Below are positions 11,478 through 22,850 of a stretch of DNA of 64,000 nt, piece after piece (the first letter of the stretch is position 1; the number at the start of each line of letters is the position of its first letter). The stretch is from the NCBI GenBank assembly GCA_018417955.1, contig JACTVC010000031.1, positions 248,001 to 312,000 of the forward strand, written 5' to 3'. The translations under genes were made by a program, and so were the position numbers. The notes under the pieces are model-generated. The model was not told the DNA's origin. It did not search any database and was given only the letters and a program-made list of their open reading frames with translations. This DNA is from Laccaria trichodermophora. Its lineage: Eukaryota > Basidiomycota > Agaricomycetes > Agaricales > Hydnangiaceae.

Positions 11478-11582
11478 AAAGTTGCGCGCGGTCGAATTAG
11501 CATACAAAAGTTGCGTGCTGGGTGAAAGTTGCATGCTGGGTGAAAGTTGCGTGCGCTGATTAAATGTGCAGAACAACTGCCA
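11478..11582. repeat. Right terminal and subterminal repeats of the 5.68-kb element
   Basis: This mirrors the left end. The inverted 12-mer AAAGTTGCryGC occurs at 11478-11489, 11507-11518, 11525-11536 and 11543-11554. The last copy lies inside the 40-bp TIR that ends CTGCCA at 11582, followed by TA. Confidence 0.75.
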
Positions 11583-12616
11583 TAGTGGGAACATGGCCCT
11601 CAGGTTATCACTATGGGGAACAACGCACCTCGGAACCAGCTGTGGGCTGATAACAGGTATCTTCCACAGGTGTTGAAAAGCTGTGGCCAAGATCCTCCCC
11701 AGGTAAACTCATCAGGTATGTACAAGTTGTTCACTATCTATGACATTTTTTCATTGATTTGATATCAGGCATTGTCGCAAGTACTGCTAGGCTACCCTCA
11801 AACCGCCTGACCCCCAAGCTCCTGAGCATCGTCACCGTGAGCCAGAAGACCGCGACCAGTGACAGTGTCATCTCGCTTCCTCTTTTTGGCTGCAGCCGTT
11901 GATCCCTCAGCTGCCCCACCGGCCTTCTTCTTTTCTGCAGCTTTTAAGGCTGTCGCTGCTCGTCTCGCATTTTGGGAGGTTCGAAGGTTGGTTGCTATGC
12001 GATCGTGGTGGCCCTTTCGATCGAGGGTATATGGGATCGGAGCAATGAGTTCCCTTGGAAGGACAGCTTGAACAAGGTGCGTGTTATGAAACCTGTGTGT
12101 GTTGACCAGATACTCATCAAGTGTTTTGTGTTTGATAAAATCTTCTTGTTTTTTCATTTCAATACGTTCCTGGACAACCGGCTGCCTCCCAGATGCTGTA
12201 CAGTGTGCCTTCTGGCAGTCGTGCTGCACATTGTACTCGAAAAGGAGATTCTAGAGTGAGGTATGTCAACACTTGATCCTCACGTTGGAGTAGAATTAAC
12301 TCACTGTTGCAGGTACAATCAATATGTGGGTTTCGTTTAACCGGCGCTTTAGAACTGGCATCCCGAAGATTTGATGACGAGTCGCCGAGATGTGGAAGAT
12401 ATCTAGGACAACGAAGCAGTGCTTGTTTCCTATTTCTTGCAATATATCAAGTACACGACCTGTTACCGGTGGCTCGGTCAACTTGAATATAATGGTTTTA
12501 GCGTCGTCTACGAATTTCGGAATGGTTTCACTGACCGCTGATATGGGCGAAAAGTATTCAACTGTATAAAATCCGATTTTCGCGATTTTACCGTTAAAAT
12601 GGTCTTCTCTGTACAT

Positions 12617-14197
12617 ACACTATATACAAATTGCAATGATATAAGAGTCTTTGAACATACCCGGTTCAGTAGACTAAAAGTGCACATGCGTCGAGTCTGA
12701 ACATAGGACTAAGGCCTTGGAGCTGGCAGCAGTATGCGCCATGACATTATACTTGGAGCCTATCTAGGATTCACCCACCATGAAATAGAGTATAAAGAAG
12801 CTCTAGAGTAAACCACCCAACGCAGGGACAAGATTGCATTACTACCAAGGGTTTAGAAACATGTAATGGATTTTTAATATGGAAACTCGGACTTTTATTC
12901 TGTGATAAATACCTCCAAGACTTTTAGAGGATAAACTGTATGTGGACATTGTGAAATAATGTTCTACTACTAGAAAGACTATACTGTGACCGTGTAGTAT
13001 ATGTATGAGGACCAAGTGTGGCCTGCGGCCATGTAAAGTGTCAAGTACAGCAATTCCCGCGTACACATCAGAGAGTGATGCATAGCATCGTCCAAGACAC
13101 TATGAAATGTGCACCTGGAAAGACATTAGGTAATCCATCCTGGAAACCCCCTGATAACTAAGAAAGTCATTTGAAGTCCTTCGGAGTACCATCCGATCTC
13201 CATATGATACAGAAACCGAGCCAAGGCATTTTAATCAAATAACCTCCAGAAATAAAGAAGCCGGCAGCTTGCTGCATATGTATCGGCCTGGCAATTGCTA
13301 AAATGACATGATACGTCAAATTGGTAACTGATGCCAAGAGAAAGAAGCATAAGGAACCGGTCCGGGCCAAGGATAATTAAAAACCAGACTATTAAATGTA
13401 CGCATCAAATACTGATGCATTCATAAGAGAAAGATACCAACACTACAAAAACTGTAGTGTATCAACGAAAGACACTATAAAACTATACTACATGATTATT
13501 AAAAGCTATTTATATTCCATTTGTAATTTCGGACCGATATAAACCATAGAAAAACACATGTAAAAGTGTAGATAGGAGTTTTGGAGTATAAAAGGAGGGC
13601 ACTAGCAGGTCAAAAGGCAAGCAATCATCCCCCATTGACCAGCTAGTTGCACTCCAAGTAGAGACTTAGGAGGTGGACAGTTGTAATCAATTAAAGGAGA
13701 TTTCTTTGTGGTCAGAAAAGTACAGTGTGAACGAAGCCAGCGTGCTTGGGAGTCAGCTTACTTGGAGACTTGAATAAGAGGTTTTTAAGCACAGTATCAT
13801 TCAGACGAGACAGTGTACTCGTACCCTTTGTTTTGGAGCGTAGTGACATAATAAAAGCTCAAGGGAGTTATAAAAGTCCGAAAAATTCGTGTTTTGTGTC
13901 AATAAAGACATCTGTGTGCGAGAACTTTGCATTTGAGTGTCCAGAATCCCTGAAAGACATACTTTGTTCTATTGAACTATTCTAATACCACACCCAATGA
14001 TAAAACCCAGTTTTATTACGAAAACTCTTGAGACTTAAACCTAAGAAGACAAAAGTGGTATTTCTTAATACCAAAGGCCCTCGAACTCTTGCACCGAGAT
14101 TGTGATAGTGTGTGTGTGTGTGTGTGAGTGAGTGTTAGGTGTTTAGGGTTTTCCCCAATGCACTTGATCCTTGTTTACGTGTTTCACACTTTCACGT
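12617..14197. other. AT-rich DNA interrupting the large transposon gene
   Basis: The gene's coding reads up to about GAWVFVKSP (14.2 kb) and resumes around 12.5-12.6 kb with VTGRVLDILQ. The DNA between is AT-rich without coding character. It has promoter- and terminator-like motifs (TATAAAAGG near 13587, AATAAAAG near 13850, AATAAAG near 13901), which suggest an LTR-type insertion, but I could not find TG...CA ends with a target duplication. Exact borders are not resolved. Confidence 0.4.
14108..14126. repeat. (GT)n microsatellite
   Basis: Nineteen bases of alternating G and T, followed by GAGTGAGTG, at the right side of the AT-rich interruption. Confidence 0.85.
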
Positions 14198-17100
14198 TCA
14201 TCCCCATGCAAAGCGTATCACCGCAAGTGGTGATTTCACAAAAACCCATGCACCTGTTTGGCATTGATCTTGAGACTGGGCAACAACATGCTTTCCCCTG
14301 TGCCAGAGAGTCTCAACACTCCTCTCGACATATCCGCTGTTCACCGCTGATGCAGCAGCTGTTTCAGCCCACCTGAACTCTGGGCGAGCCTCCTTTTGAT
14401 CCTTTTCGTGTTTAACTTTGGGCAAAAGTTTGACCGTTCCTGCAGCTCATCAAAAACATACGCCAAATTAAGGCAAATTTATGCTTACCTGGCTCGGTAA
14501 AGGCGTCATTGTGAGCCCATCCAATCAAAGTTTGTAGAACAGGGTCTGTCGAGATGAAATTCCAAACTGACGGACCAGGTCACGTCCAGATCCCAGATTT
14601 TGTGGCCCACCATCCACCCGAAAGGATGTGTTTCAGTGTCTCTTGTGCCACAAGTTGATAAGCGATATCACGGCTAGGTGCAAGGTGATTGGAAAGGATA
14701 GAACAATACCGAAAAATAGCATTAAAACATTCAAATACTTCTGTTGCAACCCCAATCAGAGGGCCAAAGTGAATAATGTCTGCTCGGAGGTGTGCAAGTA
14801 AATGATATTTGATCTTGGTGATAATTTTTGAAGGGTCTATCAGTGCGGCAATGTTGAGAACATTTGCTGCAGCAGTTTCAACATCTCCCTGAGGATAGAA
14901 CATCAAACAAGCAAGCGCTTCGAGGTAAAATTAGAGACATACAAGATACTCATCGAGATTTCGGATTTCTGGAAACCACAGCAAGGCTGCCAGCTCGCCT
15001 ATCGCCTTTGTCAGAAGAAACTGTAGGCTAACTACTAAATCGTAGACATGGAATGTGTTGACTTGTACCAGGGTTTTAAGTTGTCGACCGACAAGAGAAT
15101 TGGCATATTGTGTAATGTAGCTAGCACGGATTGGATGGATGGAGAGGCCAGAAACATTTGTCGCTTGAAGGCAGTGAGTGTATAGTTTCTTCTGGGAATC
15201 TGACCAACTTGTGTGTGATCCATGCCAGACATATTTTTGAACCCCAAGCAATATAGTATGCAGGATTTCGACTGGGGTGTCCTGCGCCGCATCGAAACCT
15301 ATGTAGCAAATAAAACCAAGGTTAGTGCTCCGAAAAAGACACTACAACCAAGGTGGCCTTCATACCTTTCATCGTCAAAAAAGGGTTATACACTCTTGCC
15401 TGGTTGGCGTTCACCCATGCCATTAATTCAGACTGAATTTCTGTAGGTGACTTATTTGGCTGGAGTTTTTGCGTGTTCCGAGCACTTGTTATAAGCTCAT
15501 CAATGGTCGACTGCGTGAAAGTGTCCTTGACACCAGTTTCAGTCTGTAGATCCTTAACCACTTGGACCACACCAAGGCATGCTGTCTGGACCTGTCTCTC
15601 TACTTTTAGTAGGGTATCCTGTGATGATCGGAGTTCTCCTGCCTGTCAATGGAAACATGATCAGTATGAAGAATCAGAGTGAATTAAATGTCACTCACCA
15701 AGGACACGTGAAATCCCTCATCTGTCTCCCTAGTCTTTTGTGGTCCACCTAGGTTACATTTCTGGCAGGGGTGATTTCCCTTACCACCAATATGCCCAGA
15801 AGTTTCGCTCTGTGAAGGATTATCGCCAGGCGCACAGTTACAATATATCTTGAATCTCGTCTGTTGACCAGTTCTGGGATGATGGACTTTGACCAGCTCA
15901 CGATGTGTTTCCCTGAGATGGATCTTGGAATAAATAAATTACACATCATTGTTTAAATTCACACTCACTCGATAATCTCCTTGATTCCTTGAAATTGTTC
16001 AGGTACCGTTGCATGAGTTGATGTCGAAATGAAGTGAATATGGATTTGTTGGTTGAGAAGCTTTCTGGGTAAATTTCGGTGCATCATGTAAGTATTCCAA
16101 TGCTTATTCCAACTTTTAGTCTGGTTTCCTGAGACATCATCCCTGAAGAGGTCAACGGAACTGCAGTAAATGGGATCACCTTCAGCCAGCGCTCGGTCAG
16201 GATTTGGTATTCGGGACTGATGGCCTTTTTCAATTGTTGTGGGTGACCACTGTGGCAATCTGCCTTCCTCCACCAGGCTGAGATAATTTTTTCGTAACTG
16301 ACTTGCATTGATCAACCTCGTTTTTTCATCTCTAATTGTTGAAAGGTTCTAGAACAGTAATAATATAAGCTCCATCTGACCCGGCGCATAAAGGCCACTC
16401 ACTGTTTGGTCATCAAACTTGACATCCCACACATCAAACCATACCTTTTTTCTCTCATCCTCCACCCAGCGAAGCGGGATGACCACTTTCCCATTATCGA
16501 GACATGCTGGTTCATCTATAAAGTAATGTTGCGCATTTCCTGCATCATACATCGGACTTGCAACATGGCGATTGATGTCGTGCCTCCATTTGCGAGCATG
16601 CCACACTTCTGAGATAACTCTGTTGTCAGGTATCACTGGATAGTGGTGAATTTCTGGAGAAACAAGAGGGTTTGTCCAGTCCTAGAGAAAATGTTGGTGA
16701 ATTTTAAGGTGAGCTGTAGCATCCTCACATTTGTAATGATGGCTCGAAGATCATTAAAAGAGAACATGTTTCCCTTTGGCAACATCCAATGTACCGTTGG
16801 AACCCCACCATCCTCTCGAACCCTTTTCTGAAGTTTTCACAGTTTGTTGAAAGATGGGACATGTTTAACTCCAACTTCACAAAGTAGCCATAGGATAACT
16901 TTCATCATGGACCCCAATAAGCGAATACGAGGTAGGTTGTCAATTGTATCCAACAAAAATTCCAGTTTTGACGTGTATGGAAACCAAGCTTCTGAAGCTT
17001 CTGAGTCTAATGGCTTGTTGTAAACCTCATCTTCTTCCCGTTCAAGGGCTGCAAGAGTTTAAGCATTCCGCTCACCTATTTCTTGCAACAGTTCAGTAAG

Positions 17101-17679
17101 AAGATCATCATCTTCCTCTTCCTCCCAGAGTTCTTCAATGTCCCTCATTCCATCCTCTTCGTTTGGTGCTTCCATTCCACCCCAGAGTCCACAGGTGGCC
17201 ATCCTGTCTCCAAATTCTTGGCGCTTCTTCAAGAGAATCTCAGCCTCGCCATCTTCGAGCTCAAATCCCACTCTGCCCATTTCCCAGTCATCCCACATTT
17301 CATATTCCTCTAACGACTTTCCCCTCTTTCTTTTGAATCAGATTTCATTGACCGAAGATTTACGGAAACATTCTGTGCAGCAGCAAAGTGGTCCAAGTTA
17401 TCGTGCTCATCCGATTGCACTTCTTGAAGTGCATTTGCACACTGTTCTACTGCTTTTACATGAGCCTTTGATCTCTGGTGGATCCTGCTTAGAGTCCTTC
17501 GTTGAATCCATGGCTCGGAATGGCCCAACGGATTATATTCGATGCAGATCTCACATCGAACTTTATCATCCTCGGTGTGTGTTTCCACTGACAAAGTATT
17601 TATGAGAACTGAAACATGGATGGTGATCCGTCATACCATTCTCTAGGGCTGCTGGCTTGCGCCCTCGGGTTCTGATCAT

Positions 17680-17879
17680 TGAAAATTTGCAATGAGGTTG
17701 TCTGAAGTTTGTCAAAGCAGACCTTGCTTGGATCCGGTCCCTGCTTCAAGTTTCAAACACCGCCTCCCTGACGTCGCTTAAATGGACATGGTTCATTTTT
17801 TTTTTTTCACTCTTTTCCACATCCTTTTATCCACCACCTTTTATCTGCCACCTTTAATCCTTCAGATTTTCTTATCAAC
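17680..17879. promoter_or_regulatory. Shared promoter region of a divergent transposon gene pair
   Basis: These 200 bp separate the start codons of the large minus-strand transposon protein (17679) and the plus-strand partner (17880). A T-rich tract (17798-17807 and around) lies nearer the plus gene. The layout implies a bidirectional promoter; no specific factor site was recognised. Confidence 0.5.
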
Positions 17880-19183
17880 ATGGCAGACGCACCAATATCC
17901 TCATCCCCTCTTCAACATGAACCTTCTTTGTCCCATGCAGAGTGTGCTGCTCAAGAGCTTGCGGGGTTTATGAGTCAAAGCCCAGGGACATCGGATGCTG
18001 GCGATGATTTTGGAGGGTGTGATGATGCGCCCTCACCAGGAGACGTTGAGGAGGAATTTCCATCTGGTGTTCTCAAAACGACTCCTTCCTGTGGTTCTGA
18101 CACCAACAGGATTGTTGCAGCACGTCGACTCTTGAGGCAGCAGCAGCTTACCCCTTACCAACGAACTGAAGCTGACCAGTTTATCAAGGTATACTCATTT
18201 TCCTGCTGTAAGCTCGTAGCTCATGTTTCTATCATTTGTCAGGCCCCTCCTCTCCTCCAAGGTGTGATGATTTTTCTTCAACTGTGTTCTGTCAAGAACA
18301 AGCTCGATGAAATTGTGAAGACAGCTCCACCATTCACGGTCTCAGGCCCATTGTTTGTGAGTTCCATATTGCATAATAGACTCATTATAGTGTTGATGCC
18401 TAACCCTCAAGGAAAATATGAAGAGCCTTGTCATTGCCGTGCTTCTCTCAGCAAAACTAGGTGCATACAAAGGCAGTCTTCCCCAAGATCATGTTTTTGT
18501 ATGTCTAATGATTTATTTTCTACTCTTCGAGTTGTTTAATCTCATATTTACATAGACTCTTATCAAGAAAGATGGTGTCCACCTCCCTGCCGGCTTTGAG
18601 AAGAATGCATACACCTTAAAGGTCATCAACTCCGCCATTCAAGACGAACTAACACAAGCTCGCTCGCGGATTTAAAAAATGGTAAGTTTATTTCCTCACA
18701 GTGCGCTGCTTAAAGATTAAGTTGAGTTTTCCAGATCAAGGAGAGTGTTGTTGCCTCAGAAACTATCTTTGAGCTTGCAACTGCAGTCATCATGAATACC
18801 CATTCATCTGTCACAGTACCTTTGTGTGCAAGGCTGGCACTGCTGGTAAGTGATCTTATGGCAATGACCTCCAAATTCTAATGCTCTTTTCTTTTTGGGT
18901 AGCACAAGTTATATATGGAGGTCAGCGATGCAACCTACTGGGATAAGGTGGATGCTCGACTCAAACTCATTCGGACGATGGCAGGAGATGATACAAGGAA
19001 AATTACACGGTATGCTGCTATTTCTGTTCTGGAACTCTTTTCGCTCTCATGAATAATCCTAGTACATTCGAAAAGATCCTGGAAGGTGACCAGGCCAAGT
19101 ACGGCGATCGAACCTCTTACACCATTGCCAGCAGTGATGGCGACAAATTCCAAGGAAGCATCGACGCCGTCATTGGCCACTAG
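17880..19183 (+). pseudogene. Divergent partner protein of the large transposon gene, one stop
   Basis: Seven exons fit: 17880-18188, 18243-18356, 18412-18498, 18556-18681, 18735-18845, 18903-19009 and 19063-19183, all GT-AG. The N-terminus is acidic and Ser/Pro-rich. Then come RLLRQQQLTPYQRTEADQFI, ENMKSLVIAVLLSAKLGAYK, HLPAGFEKNAYTLKVI, VPLCARLALL and KLYMEVSDATYWDKVD. I know this family from Agaricomycete genomes as a recurrent protein of about 350-420 residues linked to transposons; its role is unknown. A single TAA at 18673 (RSRI*KM) breaks an otherwise complete frame. It is one substitution from CAA or AAA. The protein would otherwise be about 320 residues. Confidence 0.65.
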
Positions 19184-20516
19184 CCCACCACAATTCCTTA
19201 GCCTGTCCGAGTCAATGCTTGGACTATTCATAGATTATCATTCCTTATGTGCCTATATAATTAGCCTGCCATTTCGCTTCAACGCGCTCATCCTCAGAAC
19301 CCCATCCCTTTAGTAGTCGGTAGTTCTACATACATACATTCATTGTTTCCATCAATATTGATACATTTGCATTCTCAATCAGTCGGTGGCCAGCTCCCAC
19401 TCCCATACTACACAGACAGGATGTGCTTGCATGATTCCAGGTAGCATTAATTCATCAAGAAAAGGTTTGAAAAGAGACGGCTCAATCCTGGACCGCCATG
19501 TCATAAAGAAATGGACCAGCAGCCTGGTGATGGGTATATGTGCAGGCTACTCACATAACAAGACCCCATGCCAGTTTTTCCTGGATGTCTACCCTGTCAA
19601 TACCTTTTCTCACCACCTCCCAGACACATCTCCCTGGCGACACACTGTGTTTAGTGCGAAGTTCACACCATGCCCAGCTGTCAACATATTGTTGTGATAT
19701 GGGAGCGGCATGTGATTACATCATTTGATCCAGCATTCTGGGACCTGGCCCTGGTTTGGCGGTGTAGTATGTGGATGTGAATTATTTATTAGCTAACTAC
19801 GCTGCATAAGCAACTCAGTTAACTACCGAAATAGCGACCTCACTGTAATGGATATGGGATTGTATCCTTTTCTAATGTTTACTTTCCATTACTTAGCATT
19901 TGTGTCACATGACTCCTTCTATACTTGTCAGTAGTAGTCATGTGACAATACATCTTCTTCTATCTTTCAAACCACCACTATGTATACTCTGCGTCAGGAT
20001 CAGTGTCGTACCGCATTCCCCCTAGAAGTATTGTAAGTGATTTGAGTTTAGCAGGGTCGCTGAATACTCTCCTAGAGGTGTTCAGTTACAGCTTGGCTTA
20101 TTTCTCTCAGTATCACCTTCTTGAGGATTTCCTGAGAAGGAGCAGAGATCGTGCAATGGATTTCCGAAGCATCAACAATCTCTGCTAGATACTGGCCGAA
20201 TCCCCCTATTTCTCTCTCTTTGGACCAAGATCTGAGTTAGATCATAGCTGATCGTATCTCGGTCTTCACACCATTATCATTCCGGCTCGCCATGCGACTT
20301 TCATCGACAGCTCCCCACATTTAACACACAGGAAGTGCATTACACTCACTAGCTAAGGACTAATCATAAGATCGTTACAAGGTGCTACAAGGGGGACGTT
20401 GGCTGGACTAGCACTCCCCAAACTGTAAAAGCTACCACCGGTGGCATAACACCAGGTTGAAAGGAAAGGTCTGCGGAGTAGGGAATGGGAAAGTAGCCAA
20501 GAAAATAAAAACCACC
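19184..20516. other. No supportable gene; hairpin present
   Basis: This is probably the right flank of the two-gene transposon. Short frames (e.g. 19386-19697 +) show no domain. A perfect 12-bp inverted repeat, TGTCACATGACT at 19903-19914 with its complement at 19936-19947, forms a possible stem with a 21-nt loop. I could not find the terminal repeats of the preceding transposon. Confidence 0.4.
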
Positions 20517-20963
20517 CTACAGAACGTCAGTATGATCATGTTGACTGATGACAGATGGACAAAAACAAAAACTTGGCAAAGGTGGAGGATGTTCAACAGT
20601 GCAATTTGTATTCTTGGATGATGGTAAGTGAGGATGTAGGGGCGAAATTGCCAAGGTTGAATGGAGGGAGAGTGGTTGGCTAAGGGGAAGAGCAGCAAAC
20701 ATTGCTTCCATGTGGTGTGTCATATCACGCATCGTGGTGTCATAAAGAGAGAGGTGATCACGAAGAGTGACAGCGTGCTGCAGAACGGACTTCTGTAAGA
20801 AATTGAGCTGGCCACAAAGCTCAAGAGCTGTTTGTTGCAGCTGGGCAATGGTGGAATGACATCCTGCATGGTGTGGGCAAGGAGCTGCACCATGTACCTT
20901 TCGCCGTCGAATTCTGAAGTGGGCACATGCAGCGCGGTTTGCTGGGTCCAGAAAGCTGGGCAT
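20517..20963 (-). CDS. Unrecognised ORF (148 aa from first ATG)
   Basis: The frame starts MPSFLDPANRAACAHF and has a Cys/His-rich part (CPHHAGCHSTIAQLQQ) followed by an amphipathic helix-like region (LNFLQKSVLQHAVTLRDHLS). The C-terminus becomes Pro/Ser-rich and looks less coding. Open sequence continues upstream of the ATG to 21107. No family recognised. It lies among transposon remnants and may belong to one; it may also be a chance frame. Confidence 0.3.
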   Translation of the reverse strand: MPSFLDPANRAACAHFRIRRRKVHGAAPCPHHAGCHSTIAQLQQTALELCGQLNFLQKSVLQHAVTLRDHLSLYDTTMRDMTHHMEAMFAALPLSQPLSLHSTLAISPLHPHLPSSKNTNCTVEHPPPLPSFCFCPSVISQHDHTDVL

Positions 20964-21107
20964 CGAAGAGAGTAGTGGCGAAGAGGAGAGTGAGACAAAT
21001 GTGAGACGAGGTGATTTTGAAGAAAATCGAAATGATGCTGAAAGTGGGTGATTGGGTTGTGGTAGAGTCGTAGTGGCAGTTATCTCGCTGAAGAAAAACC
21101 TTGCCAA

Positions 21108-22850
21108 TAGAAATGCCTATGGCAGTACGGCGGTGGTGGTGGTAGAAAGTGATATTGAGGGTCTACTAGTAACTAGTGAGCTAGGCACTAAAGTCAGCAC
21201 GTGATGACGGCGGAAACTGCCGCCGTAAACGATTGCCGTAATTATGGCACCGGAATTTCCAATGTACGAATGCCCTCAGGCTTGTCACGTACTCCGGAAT
21301 TCGCCAGCTTCTTGCCACATTGCACGACACATTGCCAAAACACGTTCAGCGTCGTTGGGCCCAAACTGGCAGGGCATACCTACCTCAATAATAAAGTATT
21401 TACCATTAAACAAAATTAAGGAAACATTATATTTGAGTGCTATCTATGAATAATTGAAGAGTGCGCCAAATTAGGACCACAAATGAAAGATTTAATTGAG
21501 CTCGCTGTTGGCAACAGCAAGTGACAAAGCTTTGATGCAGTGGTGTGACAAACCGAAATCAACCCTAACCTACCCTAACCTGCGGTTACTGAATGAAAAT
21601 TTGGCTTGGTTTTGGGGTTAACCATTGATTTCCTTTTTTGGGGTCTAAACCTGACCAAACCTGGTTTTGATTAGGTACAACTCAGTTACCGAATAGGCCC
21701 TAAGAGGAGACAAAGTACCCTAAAATTGATCACACCACGAGCTATCCCTAGATCAAGTACAGTCCGCCGGACCATCGGAGATTCAAAATACACAACAGAA
21801 TACTCCCTACAACACAGGCTCCTACAGCTAACGAGGTATCGATAGACCAGAATTCAAAACGCTCCACTTAGTGAATTTGTTTACTTGTGGAGTCTCAGGG
21901 TACGTGCAAACAACCTAACCAGGAATTTATGACTATATATGCAACAGTGGGAAGGGGTGGGAAGGCAATGCCCACCAATTGGCTGCATCAGGAAATCGGT
22001 TGAGACCTATGTAGGTCTATGGAGCCTATGTAGGGACCATAGCTTCATAGGTTCCCCCCCGATATATAGATTACATAGGTCAGTGAGTACCCTATGTAGG
22101 CTGGTGGTAGGTTGCCATAGGTACTGTATCTCAACCCCCTTCTGCCGAAAATGTAGCTTCACCTCTTGCTGAGGTGCTCACTCTACCATCATTTTTCACA
22201 ATGATATGTGACAATTTCGAAGATGATGATTTGACGAGTCTTCAAACTTTAATGACATGGGTGAGGGAAACTAGTGAATAAATATTACATCTTTGGGGAA
22301 TTGAACTCAGAGTCTTATGGAGAGGCCTATACAAGAGATCAGTCATCACGCATGCAATATTACAGTTAGTCTATAGGAGCCTTTGCAACATCTGGCTCTT
22401 TGCACTATACATACCACTACTGCTGGGAAAACTTTTTATAAATTGTTCACCCAATGTTCACCTCCACTGCAAACAGTGAGAAGATGTGTCTAATAAATTG
22501 TGGCCCAGGGTAGTTTGTATCATATATACTGGTATTATGATCATAATTTCCCTCATACCCCATTGACTGTGATATCATGTCTCTATCATTTCAAATTTTT
22601 GATGAGGTGAAATTTATTTTGATAATCTACTGTAGGCTCAGAGTATCTTTTGTACCTACCATAGTCTACAGAGGTAATGATTAACCTATGTTGACCTACT
22701 GAGCCTATGGAGACTATGTAAATATAGCCAAACTACAGCCCAGAACCGTTTTCCTGATGTGTGGGAAGTTGTTTGGCCAGCTCCAAAAGTAAATAAAGTC
22801 ACTGAGTGGAGTGTTGGGAGTTATGGTCTATCAATACCTCGTTAGCTGTA
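21108..22850. other. Repeat-rich noncoding stretch
   Basis: No gene is supported. Visible structure: an ACGGCGG/CCGCCGT hairpin (21207-21226), a short telomere-like tract (AACCCTAACCTACCCTAACC near 21560-21580), and three copies of CCTATGTAGG (22006-22015, 22025-22034, 22091-22100). A related CCTATG-rich patch lies near 22690-22715. These look like remains of small non-autonomous elements. Confidence 0.4.

Larger units (their letters stand above)
5903..11582. mobile_element. 5.68-kb TIR transposon with BTB gene, DDE integrase and Cys-rich partner
   Basis: A perfect 40-bp terminal inverted repeat starting TGGCAGTTGTTCTGCACATT is found at 5903-5942 and, inverted, at 11543-11582. The dinucleotide TA flanks both sides (5901-5902, 11583-11584), consistent with a 2-bp TA target duplication. 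Four subterminal repeats lie at each end. Inside are three genes: BTB-type (-, 6117-7163), DDE integrase (+, 7281-9229) and Cys-rich partner (+, 9374-11284). The last two carry several in-frame TGA codons, so this copy cannot supply its own transposase. I cannot assign it to a named superfamily. The TA target and DDx34E spacing recall Tc1/mariner-type chemistry, but the protein is retroviral-integrase-like. Confidence 0.8.
11798..17679 (-). pseudogene. Large zinc-finger transposon protein, interrupted
   Basis: Exon by exon this rebuilds one large Agaricomycete transposon protein. The start at 17679 is MIRTRGRKPAALEN, spliced to a U1-type finger (RCEIC ... HQRSKAHVKA). There follow an acidic region, PTVHWMLPKGNMFSFNDLRA, VSEVWHARKW-type sequence, the block DDVSGNQTKSWNKHWNTYMM, a Cys/His knuckle (GHIGGKGNHPCQKCNLGG), [40 protein letters not shown], and a C-terminal half (FGMPVL, NVQHDC, NTHRFHNTHLVQAVLPRELI). 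Faults: a frameshift near 17318-17330, stops at about 17063 (TAA) and 16830 (TGA, probably from CGA), and an AT-rich insertion between 12.6 and 14.2 kb. I do not assign a superfamily. The partner gene at 17880 is transcribed divergently. Confidence 0.7.

Noticed and set aside
5901..11584. A larger duplicated flank around TA (GTGGGA near both borders)
   Set aside because: The GTGGGA strings stand on opposite sides of TA (GTGGGATA against TAGTGGGA), so they are not a direct target duplication; only TA is.
13453..13992. Possible solo LTR (TGTAGT...ACCACA)
   Set aside because: The ends are not inverted copies of each other and there is no flanking duplication; only the internal promoter-like motifs support it.
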